From Brucella pecoris (lineage in GTDB: Bacteria; Pseudomonadota; Alphaproteobacteria; Rhizobiales; Rhizobiaceae): a DNA stretch of 64,000 bases. Of this stretch, positions 1-7,786 are shown piece by piece (within the stretch, counting starts at the first letter, position 1; each line of letters begins with the position of its first letter). The stretch spans positions 207,918 through 271,917 of the forward strand of contig NZ_VEWK01000006.1 in the NCBI RefSeq assembly GCF_006376675.1, given 5' to 3'. A program made the translations under genes and the position numbers. The notes beneath the pieces are model-generated. The model had not been told where the DNA came from, searched no databases, and saw only the letters and a program-made list of their open reading frames with translations.

Positions 1-3000
1 GCTGCCGCTTCCGTACCTGCAGCCATTTCGCTCAAATAAAGCAGCGGCAGTGCGCGGCTGGTGGTCTGCTCTGTGCAGCCATAAGGATAGCGGTCGAGCG
101 CCATCAACAATGCTGGCACATCAAATGCGGCACTTCGCGTCACACCAACGCTGACAAAAGCACCATCAAGCAGGCTTTCAGACAGAAGGCCACCATCGAC
201 TCTCACACTTCCGCCATTGGCCGTGAGATTGACGACATGGCGGCTTGTGACCGGCAGATCGACCGGACGCACCGGCAATGCCAAAGCCTGCTCAACATTG
301 AGGCCTGCATCGTTGGAAAGCCGGATCGTCACACCACCCGCACCCGTGGCCACAGCATTGAGTGGAACGGTGATAGACTGCCGTTTGCCACCTTTAAGCG
401 CGATGCTTTCAGGGTAGGAGCCAACCTCAACACCGAGATTATCAGTGGTCTCAAGGCTCACACGATAATCGCCGTCCGGTGCATCCGTATTGGCAATATC
501 GAAGCGGATATTGGCCTGATCGCCAGGGGCCATGAAGCGTGGCAGACCAGCGGTGATGACCACAGGATCGCGGATGATAACATCGGTCACCGCATGGCCA
601 ACAGCCTTCTTGGTCCATGCAACCGCCATGACGCGCGCGGTGCCGTTGAACTGCGGTATGTCGAAAGTGATAGTTGCCTTGCCGTCGCTGTCGAGTTCAA
701 CAGGACCGGAGAACAGCGCAACCAGCTTTTCGGTGGGCGGGCTGCCTTCCGCTGCCATATTGCCACCATCGCCACCTGTGCGCAGCTTGCCGGTGACGCC
801 GAGCGAACCATCGATCAGGCGACCATACATATCGCGCATTTCAAGGCCGAGCTGACGCTGGCCGAAGAACCAGTTTTCAGGGTTCGGCGGCTGATAGCGT
901 GTCAGATTCAGAATGCCGACATCGACTGCCGCGACCATGACATAGGCCTGTTCGCCACCCGCATTTTCAACCGAAACCGGGATGGAAAGTGTGGAACGCG
1001 GCGTGATCTTTTCAGGCGGGGTCAGCTTGACTGCAAGCTGCTTGTCGGCAGGATCGACCTTCAGCCATTTAAGACCAATCGCACGGGCTGGCATACGGCT
1101 TTCAATAGCCTCACCCGGACGGAACAGCGTTGCCGTTACATAGGCGCCCGCACCCCAATCCTCACCCACCGGAATATCGATGGTCGTGCCACCTTCCGGC
1201 ACGCTTGCGGTGATTGTCTTAAGCAGCTTTTCCGCACCAATGGTGATGAGCAGCTCACCGGCAAAACGCGGGGAGATTTTCAGTTCTGCCGTGTCACCTG
1301 CCGCATAATGTTCCTTGTCGAGCGCGATTTCGAGCCCGTCCGGTGTTTCGGTCGAGGTTGAGCTGACAAACCAGCCCGCATCGAATTCATAGCTTGTGGC
1401 CGGGCCGGAAGCATCAGCTGTTTCGATTTCCAGACGGTAACGGCCCCAATCGACCGGCAGACTGATTTCAGCCTCGCTATCGGTTGTAAGGTCAATCTTG
1501 CCGTTGGCAATCGCCTTGGTGAAAGTGACCGGCTCATAGTTCCAGCTGTTGCCACTGCGATACCACTGATAATTACGCTCGATCTTGACCAGCGACCATT
1601 GTGCGCCATCAAGCGCCTTGCGATCACCCTTGCTGTCAGAGGCGATCAGGCTGAACTTTGCAGTTCCGCCCTGCGGAACTTCATCGCCAGCAAAATCCGG
1701 GCGAATGCCGATGAGATCGGTTTCCGGCTGAATGGCCACATCGATCTTGCGCTCAACCGCACGACCGCCGGTTTCGCGCATACGAACGGTCACGGCTGCA
1801 TTTACGAGACGCGTCGTTGACGGCATTTCATCGACTGTAACCGGGAAAGTCGCCTTGCCATTGTCATCGACTTTTGAAAGGCCATCGAGCGGCAGGCGCG
1901 TGGCTTCGCCCTGTTCTTCATCGGCGAGGCCGAAGTAATAGCCCTTGAAGCGGTCCCACTGACGCTTGGTCGAAAGTGTGACTTCGCCTTCAAGCGCAAG
2001 ACCGGCGGCAGGCGCGCCATAGAGGAAACGACCGTCCACGGTGATATTGGCAGTTTCGCCAACAGCGATTTCCGGCTTGTCAGACGTCAGATCGAACTCG
2101 ATCCGGTCCGGCACGAAATCTTCAACCAGGAACATCTGCGTGGCAATCGCTGGCTGCTTGGGATCGGTATAGACCGAAACATTCCAGGTGCCGCGCATGG
2201 CGTTCGACGGCAAGGTCAGGTCGATGGCATGACCACCGGCCAGTTTGCTATCGGAAACAAGACGGCGATCTTCCACGCCATCGGGACGCGTGAAGATGAA
2301 GGTGAGCGGCAGATCATCGATTGCAGTTGCGGTGTCGTCACGCGCAAGCGCGCCTACATGCACAACTTCGCCCGCACGGTAGATACCGCGCTCTGTCCAT
2401 GCATAAAGATCAAGCGCTTTCGGCACGGCACGACCCGTCACACCACGATCGGAAAGATCGAAACCGGCGCGCGCCATATCGAGGAATGTGAAATCCTCAT
2501 CATCGCTACTTGCCATCAGCACCGCTGGCACCATGCCGTCTGTGCCGCGTGTCAGTCCCGGCGTAAACGTCGCACGGCCATCGCTGTCGGTGGTCGCTTC
2601 GCCCAGCACTTCATTGTTGCGTGCAAGCAGCGTCAGCTTCACGCCTTTAAGCGGCTCTGCGCTTTCCAGCGAACGGGCAAACACATTGATGCCGTCCTGT
2701 CCGGTATAGGTCGAAAGGCCGATGTCGGAAACGACAAACCACTGCGTTGCCTTGGTGCCATATTCATCATCGGACTTCTGAACCAGCGGCTCGGCGGTCA
2801 GCACATAGACGCCAGGCTTGCGTTCCGGCAGTGCTTCATCAACCGGGAAACTGGTCGTTGCTTCCTTGTTCAGCTCATTGCCTGCAACCTCGATCTCACC
2901 CTCCCAGACAGGCGCACCCATCTGATCGGAAACCGTGCTGATGTCGTAGCTGTCCAACTGGCGCAGAAACTGATAGCCGGAGAGAAGTTGTGCCAGCGAA

Positions 3001-4217
3001 CGGTCGCCAACGCGGTAGAGCTTGACCTTGGCTGTACTCAAATTGACGCTGACCAGCGGAATGCCGCGACGGGCTTTCGCAGGCAGCACAAAGCTGTCGC
3101 CGGTAAAGCGCACCGATGGCGCGCGGTCCTGCACATAAATCGAAAGATTGACCGGAGCTGGCAGCACTTCGCCAACAGCCGATGGCAGACCCTGACGGAA
3201 CGTCACCGTATAATTGCGGCCATGTTCCAGACCCTCGACGCAAATCTGGCGATCCTTGGCATCAACGGCTTTTGGCGCGCCATTATCGAGTGTCACGAAG
3301 CTCGAATAATCGACACCGCTTTTCACCAGTTCTTCCGAGAACTGCGCGCAGATGCGCGGCGCGGCATTGTCATTATCGACCGTATTATTGACGATGCGGA
3401 AGCCTTTGCGGGCTTTCAGATATTCATAGGCGTCACGAACGGATGCGGAATTGACGAGATCAAGGCTCGCTTCATAAGCCTGCAAGGCCGGGCGCGATGC
3501 ATCGCGCTTTTCGAGTGCCTGCGCCATGACGGCAAGCGCTTGCGCGCGCTCATCCTTGGTGCGTGAGGTCTGATAGGCAAACCACGAGGCCGACGTCGCA
3601 TCGCGCTGGAATTTGGAGCGTTCCTGACCATTGGACGGCTCGGTCGCAAGCGCTGACAGTGCATATCCGGCCCAGATTTCGCTTTCGTCCGGCGACATGC
3701 TGGCAGCCAGTCGGAATTTTTCCATTGCCGTGCGCGGATCGCCATTGAGAGCAGCAGCGGCGGCTTCGCTTTTCAACGTGCTCAGCCCCTCAGCGCTATC
3801 AGTTGAGGTAAGCTCCTTTTTCAGGCGACGGGCTTCGTCAATCAGATTGGCGGCAAAGAAAGAGATCGAAGGCGGAGCACCAATATCTTCAGCTTCGCGG
3901 GCAGCAGCAGACTGCGTCACGACCTTGCCGGCGATGGAGCCGACAGAATGGTTGAGGGTGTTGAAATCCGACTTGAGAAAACACCATTTTACCTTCGGAT
4001 TATAAGTGAAGGCCCCGCAAGCATTGTCACCGAGGCAGGCGCTTTTGCACTGGTCAAGCGAGATATTTTTTTCTGTGCGCAAGTCGAAACCGAAGTAATC
4101 ACTATCTTTGGTGATTTCTATCCGTCGGGTTTCGGCGGCTTGCGTGCTGTGTGGACCCGCCGACAGGCAGACGGCGACTGCAAAGGCCCAGAAAAGCCGG
4201 TTGAAACCAATACGCAT
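1..4217 (-). CDS. Alpha-2-macroglobulin family protein with N-terminal PAN domain (3' end outside window)
   Basis: Reading the minus strand gives an uninterrupted frame of about 1405 codons that runs off the left edge. The product starts with a Sec signal peptide (cleavage probably after THSTQA-like residues near 27). A cysteine-rich PAN/apple segment follows (about residues 30-85, DQCKSACLGDNACGAFTY), then TPR-like helices and macroglobulin beta domains. The thioester motif GCTEQ (CxEQ) lies at residues 1380-1384, encoded at 80-66, just before the edge, so the complement-like thioester domain is intact as far as visible. Bacterial alpha-2-macroglobulins are periplasmic protease traps, usually paired with PBP1C; that partner would lie beyond position 1. 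I chose the ATG at 4217 because GAGGGG sits six bases upstream; an in-frame ATG at 4223 lies directly on the Shine-Dalgarno. No convincing lipobox is seen, unlike E. coli YfhM. Confidence 0.93.
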   Translation of the reverse strand, partial: MRIGFNRLFWAFAVAVCLSAGPHSTQAAETRRIEITKDSDYFGFDLRTEKNISLDQCKSACLGDNACGAFTYNPKVKWCFLKSDFNTLNHSVGSIAGKVVTQSAAAREAEDIGAPPSISFFAANLIDEARRLKKELTSTDSAEGLSTLKSEAAAAALNGDPRTAMEKFRLAASMSPDESEIWAGYALSALATEPSNGQERSKFQRDATSASWFAYQTSRTKDERAQALAVMAQALEKRDASRPALQAYEASLDLVNSASVRDAYEYLKARKGFRIVNNTVDNDNAAPRICAQFSEELVKSGVDYSSFVTLDNGAPKAVDAKDRQICVEGLEHGRNYTVTFRQGLPSAVGEVLPAPVNLSIYVQDRAPSVRFTGDSFVLPAKARRGIPLVSVNLSTAKVKLYRVGDRSLAQLLSGYQFLRQLDSYDISTVSDQMGAPVWEGEIEVAGNELNKEATTSFPVDEALPERKPGVYVLTAEPLVQKSDDEYGTKATQWFVVSDIGLSTYTGQDGINVFARSLESAEPLKGVKLTLLARNNEVLGEATTDSDGRATFTPGLTRGTDGMVPAVLMASSDDEDFTFLDMARAGFDLSDRGVTGRAVPKALDLYAWTERGIYRAGEVVHVGALARDDTATAIDDLPLTFIFTRPDGVEDRRLVSDSKLAGGHAIDLTLPSNAMRGTWNVSVYTDPKQPAIATQMFLVEDFVPDRIEFDLTSDKPEIAVGETANITVDGRFLYGAPAAGLALEGEVTLSTKRQWDRFKGYYFGLADEEQGEATRLPLDGLSKVDDNGKATFPVTVDEMPSTTRLVNAAVTVRMRETGGRAVERKIDVAIQPETDLIGIRPDFAGDEVPQGGTAKFSLIASDSKGDRKALDGAQWSLVKIERNYQWYRSGNSWNYEPVTFTKAIANGKIDLTTDSEAEISLPVDWGRYRLEIETADASGPATSYEFDAGWFVSSTSTETPDGLEIALDKEHYAAGDTAELKISPRFAGELLITIGAEKLLKTITASVPEGGTTIDIPVGEDWGAGAYVTATLFRPGEAIESRMPARAIGLKWLKVDPADKQLAVKLTPPEKITPRSTLSIPVSVENAGGEQAYVMVAAVDVGILNLTRYQPPNPENWFFGQRQLGLEMRDMYGRLIDGSLGVTGKLRTGGDGGNMAAEGSPPTEKLVALFSGPVELDSDGKATITFDIPQFNGTARVMAVAWTKKAVGHAVTDVIIRDPVVITAGLPRFMAPGDQANIRFDIANTDAPDGDYRVSLETTDNLGVEVGSYPESIALKGGKRQSITVPLNAVATGAGGVTIRLSNDAGLNVEQALALPVRPVDLPVTSRHVVNLTANGGSVRVDGGLLSESLLDGAFVSVGVTRSAAFDVPALLMALDRYPYGCTEQTTSRALPLLYLSEMAAGTEAA

Positions 4218-4407
4218 TTGCATCCCCTCACGACGACCGGAGTCTTTTCCAATTCTATTAGAAATGGCGAAAATAATTAGGCTCATGTGAAGCCTCACCG
4301 CGACAAACTGTCAAGGCGAATAGGGGATATCTACAACTATTAGGATATTCTGACAGGTGAAAGGCGTTCTGCGACGCGAGCGCGGCGCAGGCCGTTTTGC
4401 AAGTATT

Positions 4408-5148
4408 CTAGATGATGCCGCCATTGGCACGCAATGTCTGGCCGTTGACCCATGTTCCATCCGGTCTGGCGAGAAACGCGACGATGTCAGCAATATCCTG
4501 CGGTGTTCCCAGTCGCTCCAACGGACTCATTTTCGCCATGCGCGCAACGAGTTCTTCGGATTTGCCATCCAGAAAAAGATCGGTCGCCGTGGGGCCGGGC
4601 GCAACCGCATTGACGGTGATGTTTCGACCGCGCATTTCCTTAGCCATGATGGCTGTCAGCGTTTCAACTGCGGCCTTGGTTGCGGCATAGATACCGTAAT
4701 TTTCCAGTTTCAAGCCTACGACGGAGGTGGAGAAATTGATGATGCGACCATTGTCGCGAAGGCGTTTACCTGCCTCCCGCATGGTATTGAATGTGCCTTT
4801 GAGGTTGACCGCGACGAGATTGTCGAAATCCGCATCCTCGGTCGTGGCAAGAGCCGACAACTTCATGATGCCAGCATTGTTGACGAGGACGTCCACACCG
4901 CCAAAAGCGCCCTCGGCAGTATCGAACATTCTTTTTACTGCGGCAGGATCGGCGACATCAGCCTGTGCGGCTCGCGCAATGCCACCAGAAGCCTCGATCT
5001 TGCTAACCACCGCATCGGCAAGAGCGGCGTTGCCTGCATAGTTGACGATAACGGTAAAGCCGTCCTGGCCCAGTCTTTCGGCAATGGCCGCGCCGATACC
5101 ACGCGATGCTCCCGTCACGATGGCAACTCTGTTTTTCATATTGGACAT
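4408..5148 (-). CDS. SDR family NAD(P)-dependent oxidoreductase
   Basis: Classical short-chain dehydrogenase of about 246 residues. Visible motifs are the nucleotide-binding TGASRGIG near the N terminus, NNAG, an active-site Ser in NFSTSVVG, the catalytic YAATK (YxxxK), and the PGPTATDLF segment after it. The C-terminal GQTLRANGGII end is typical of the 3-ketoacyl-ACP reductase-like (FabG-like) classical branch. The substrate cannot be told from sequence. An ATG 12 bases upstream (5160) extends the frame, but GGAG lies six bases before the ATG at 5148, so I prefer 5148. The gene is divergent from a LysR regulator at 5265, and the 116-bp gap probably carries both promoters, so the regulator is the likely controller (inference from arrangement). 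Confidence 0.9.
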   Translation of the reverse strand: MSNMKNRVAIVTGASRGIGAAIAERLGQDGFTVIVNYAGNAALADAVVSKIEASGGIARAAQADVADPAAVKRMFDTAEGAFGGVDVLVNNAGIMKLSALATTEDADFDNLVAVNLKGTFNTMREAGKRLRDNGRIINFSTSVVGLKLENYGIYAATKAAVETLTAIMAKEMRGRNITVNAVAPGPTATDLFLDGKSEELVARMAKMSPLERLGTPQDIADIVAFLARPDGTWVNGQTLRANGGII

Positions 5149-5264
5149 TGTCTGCTCCATTTGGTCGGTCAGATTTTTTGTAACTGACAGAATGATCGCA
5201 CTTTTCCGAGGTCGCTTAATCGGGCATTATTTGTTATTATTATCCGGAAATAGCGAACAATCAG

Positions 5265-6170
5265 ATGGATAGGTTTGAAGCAATGCGGGTGTTCACCCGC
5301 GTATTGGAACGACGCAGTTTCACTCTGGCTGCTGAAGACCTGGGGATTCCGCGTTCGACAGTCACGGACGCGATCAAGCAGCTTGAAAAACGATTGGGCG
5401 TACAGCTATTCCTCCGAACCACTCGTCACGTCAATCCAACGCTTGACGGCCAGGCCTATTATCAACGCTGCATAAAAATTCTCGCCGATGTCGAAGACGC
5501 GGAGAGTGGATTTTCTGGAGCAATACCCAGGGGCTTGCTGCGCGTGGATGTGCAGGGTACGCTTGCACGCCATTTTTTGCTGCCGGAACTGCCGGCCTTT
5601 CTGGAAAAATATCCCGAGATTGAATTTTATATGACCGAAGGGGACCGGTTCGTCGATCCGGTTCGAGAAGGCATTGATTGCGTATTGCGGGTCGGCACAT
5701 TGCCGGACAGCGATATGATAGCAAGACGCGTCACAACACTCGATGAGGTCACCGTCGCGTCTCCTTCCTATATAGCGCAATTTGGAGACCCCGGACATCC
5801 AGACCTACTGGCTGATGGCCATCGGATGGTTGGCTTTCGAGCCAGCGGTAGTACGGCGCGCATGCCATTGGAATTCACGATCGACGGCATGCTGAAAACA
5901 GTCATGATACCGGCCTTGGTTTCAGTCAATGCCGCTGAAAGTTACACAGCGGCGGCCTGTCTGGGGCTCGGCATTATCCAGATCCCCCGTTACCATGCGA
6001 TGAGGCATATCGCTGATGGAAAATTGGTGCAGATACTCGCTGCCTATCCGCCAAGCTCATCACCCGTATCTGTTGTATATCCGCGTGATCGCCAACTGTC
6101 TCCGCGCGTCAGGGTATTCATTGACTGGCTTGTAGCAATATTCGTTCTTCCGGGTGATTATGATCGTTAA
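5265..6170 (+). CDS. LysR family transcriptional regulator
   Basis: A 301-residue LysR-type regulator. The N-terminal winged HTH is clear (MDRFEAMRVFTRVLERRSFT, then DLGIPRSTVTDAIKQLEKRL), followed by the linker and a two-lobed periplasmic-binding-like effector domain (about 90-295) with the typical DCVLRVG and VSVNAAESYTAAACLGLGI stretches. It belongs to the branch that starts MDRFEAM and often controls a neighbouring SDR or quinone reductase. It stands divergent to the SDR at 4408-5148. The AT-rich intergenic stretch before it contains ATTATCCGGAAATAGCG (about 5236), and a similar string, AATAATCCGGAACAAAGCG, lies just after its stop (about 6178); either could be a binding site, but this is only a visual match. 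Confidence 0.92.
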   Translation: MDRFEAMRVFTRVLERRSFTLAAEDLGIPRSTVTDAIKQLEKRLGVQLFLRTTRHVNPTLDGQAYYQRCIKILADVEDAESGFSGAIPRGLLRVDVQGTLARHFLLPELPAFLEKYPEIEFYMTEGDRFVDPVREGIDCVLRVGTLPDSDMIARRVTTLDEVTVASPSYIAQFGDPGHPDLLADGHRMVGFRASGSTARMPLEFTIDGMLKTVMIPALVSVNAAESYTAAACLGLGIIQIPRYHAMRHIADGKLVQILAAYPPSSSPVSVVYPRDRQLSPRVRVFIDWLVAIFVLPGDYDR

Positions 6171-6274
6171 CTCATTATTAATAATCCGGAACAAAGCGGC
6201 TGTTTACGTGTTAGAATAGAACATACAGAGATGCAGAACGCACATCGCTACGCACCGTGGGAGGGAGGGCAGAG

Positions 6275-6376
6275 ATGAGCAACATTCTATTCTGGACCGC
6301 TTTGGTAATCGTGCCCGTGCTTTTGGGTACGGCCTATGCCTATCTACAATCGATCCGACACCGGGACGATTTCTGA
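6275..6376 (+). CDS. Small single-pass membrane protein, 33 aa, unknown function
   Basis: An ATG preceded by a very strong purine tract (GGGAGGGAGGGC, spacing 4-8 bases) opens a 33-codon frame ending in TGA. The peptide begins MSNILFWTALVIVPVLLG, giving one hydrophobic helix of about 20 residues (residues 4-24), and ends with the charged tail SIRHRDDF. The composition is that of small integral membrane subunits or regulators (compare KdpF or CydX), but I see no specific family motif. It lies downstream of the LysR gene with about 100 bp between them. It is too short for normal ORF calling; the support is the Shine-Dalgarno and the clean TM pattern. Confidence 0.5.
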   Translation: MSNILFWTALVIVPVLLGTAYAYLQSIRHRDDF

Positions 6377-6469
6377 GCATAGGTATGATTTCGTAGAAGC
6401 TGCTCGCACAGCTATGCGAGTGGTGACACGCGTTCAAATTCTTGCCGGTTTCAGACGCGTTCGCTCGCG

Positions 6470-6809
6470 TCAGGATAGTTCTATCGCATAGAATTTTGTA
6501 TCGACTGCCATGAGGGGGAAAACTTTCCGGGAGGTCTGTGCGGGCTATTTCGCAGAACCGTTCTTCTCATAAAATCGATGAGCGCCCAGAAACCAGTCAG
6601 TCGTTGATGCAGCCATCGACTTCCGCTACCCAGAATTCACCGTTTCCCTGACGATAAAAGCCATTCACGTCTCGCAGGTCCGGTTGATCTCCTGCGGTGT
6701 TAGGGATGTCGAACTCGTTTTGTTGTATAGGCAGAATTACCTTAAAAACACCTTCCGCGTCATCTGTCTGGAACGGTCGAATTCTGATCAGGCCCATTTT
6801 GCTCGCCAT
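6470..6809 (-). pseudogene. Decayed GNAT family N-acetyltransferase
   Basis: The minus-strand reading from ATG 6809 gives a GNAT N terminus (IRIRPFQTDDAEGVFKVILP, then GNGEFWVAEVDGCIND), which stops at 6597 after about 70 residues. Beyond the stop the typical C-terminal acetyltransferase sequence continues in other frames: RFYEKNG in one frame, FCEIARTDLPESF in the next, then PLMAVDTKFYAIELS ending in a stop at 6470. The central acetyl-CoA binding motif A (V..R..G.G) region is missing, so there is an internal deletion plus at least two small frameshifts. I interpret this as an inactivated acetyltransferase gene. A TTG in frame at 6824 is a possible alternative start. Confidence 0.72.
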
Positions 6810-7288
6810 ATTACTACCACCCAACTCACCAACGAATCTGCTGTGATTTTATGCTTCAATCGATCTGCTTCTTCGGTTTTGGGTCAAGAGGAGCTCATGC
6901 ACTGCCGGTAGTGAGGTTTCTCTGAGATAAAGTTAATATTTGCCCCATTTTGAAACCTCCGATGTGTTGCAACTATTGTCTGATTTTATCAGGGTGACTC
7001 CATCAATGGTTGTTGATATCGCACATGAAAGCATCCCCCTATTCACGGGGGGTAGAGCGGTTTTCGTAATAAAATTCGTGGCTTACGCAGTAGAATATAT
7101 CTGAATCAGGTTTACTCTGCAGGAATGGAAATCATATTGGGTCAATCGATGGGTTTGCTTTGTTTTCTTGATTATCTTTTTTATGTAGAAGTATTTTCAG
7201 TTTTTGTCTGATATTTTGCGTTGCCTAATGAAAGAAAATGCCCTTCTATTGTTGCGAGTAGCGTATCGCAGGTAGCTGAGGGGTTTCA
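6810..7288. other. AT-rich intergenic region of about 480 bp
   Basis: No coding frame I can support. There is a short inverted repeat CCCCCT-attcac-GGGGG (7035-7051). The stretch directly before 7289 is very AT-rich and presumably contains the promoter of the autotransporter, but I could not single out convincing -35/-10 boxes. Confidence 0.4.
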
Positions 7289-7786
7289 ATGCATCGTCGC
7301 AAGACCGGTTCGTGCGCGTTCCATTTTTTATCCAGTACAGCGTTGATATCGCTGGGCGCGGTTTTGCTGCAAAGCACTCCGGCCGCTGCCGCATGTTTGT
7401 TTTCACCGACACTTGGCGACGACACATTCATTTGTGATAGCGGCACGTCACCCGGCGGCCTTATAGACCTCAATGGTAACAATACGTTGCTTTTGCCGAA
7501 CGGAGGAACGGGAACCCTGAATGGAAATATTACGTTCGGCTCCGGTGTAGATCGAGTGGAGGTCCATTCCGGTTTGATTGTGGGTAGTGTCAATCAGGGC
7601 GATGGTCTTAATAGTTTTCTCATCTCGGGTGGAAGGGCTACGGGCAATGTTCGTCAGGGAAACAATATAGACGAGTTCCAGATAACGGGCGGCGAGATCG
7701 GCTCGCTCAATCAAGGCAATGGTTACGACCGTTTTTTCATGTCGGGCGGGCGGATCGTTGATGCGTTTGATGACGGCGAGGTATGA
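7289..7786 (+). CDS. Autotransporter, N-terminal part (signal peptide and first passenger repeats; frameshifted)
   Basis: A 165-residue product with a long autotransporter-type signal peptide (FHFLSSTALISLGAVLL, cleavage around PAAAA, residue 34). It then carries imperfect repeats of about 20 residues in which GSVNQGDGLNSFLISGG, GNVRQGNNIDEFQITGG and GSLNQGNGYDRFFMSGG recur, a beta-helix passenger pattern. The frame ends at 7786 in the middle of a repeat. The next frame (7783-9900) continues the same repeat series without a signal peptide, so these are two halves of one gene separated by a frameshift rather than two proteins. A one-base insertion (or two-base loss) around 7770-7785 would restore a single protein of about 870 residues. 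Export of this fragment alone would give no anchored product. Confidence 0.8.
   Translation: MHRRKTGSCAFHFLSSTALISLGAVLLQSTPAAAACLFSPTLGDDTFICDSGTSPGGLIDLNGNNTLLLPNGGTGTLNGNITFGSGVDRVEVHSGLIVGSVNQGDGLNSFLISGGRATGNVRQGNNIDEFQITGGEIGSLNQGNGYDRFFMSGGRIVDAFDDGEV

Noticed and set aside
237..3566. Long plus-strand frames (for example 237-1361 and 2229-3566)
   Set aside because: They are antisense to the alpha-2-macroglobulin frame, have low-complexity His/Arg/Cys-rich products and match no family.
7035..7051. CCCCC/GGGGG inverted repeat
   Set aside because: A 5-bp stem in an AT-rich gap with no gene end nearby; too weak for a terminator or operator.
7783..7786. ATGA overlap as a normal operon junction in the autotransporter
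   Set aside because: The downstream frame starts inside the passenger repeats without a signal peptide, so it is a frameshift rather than a second gene.
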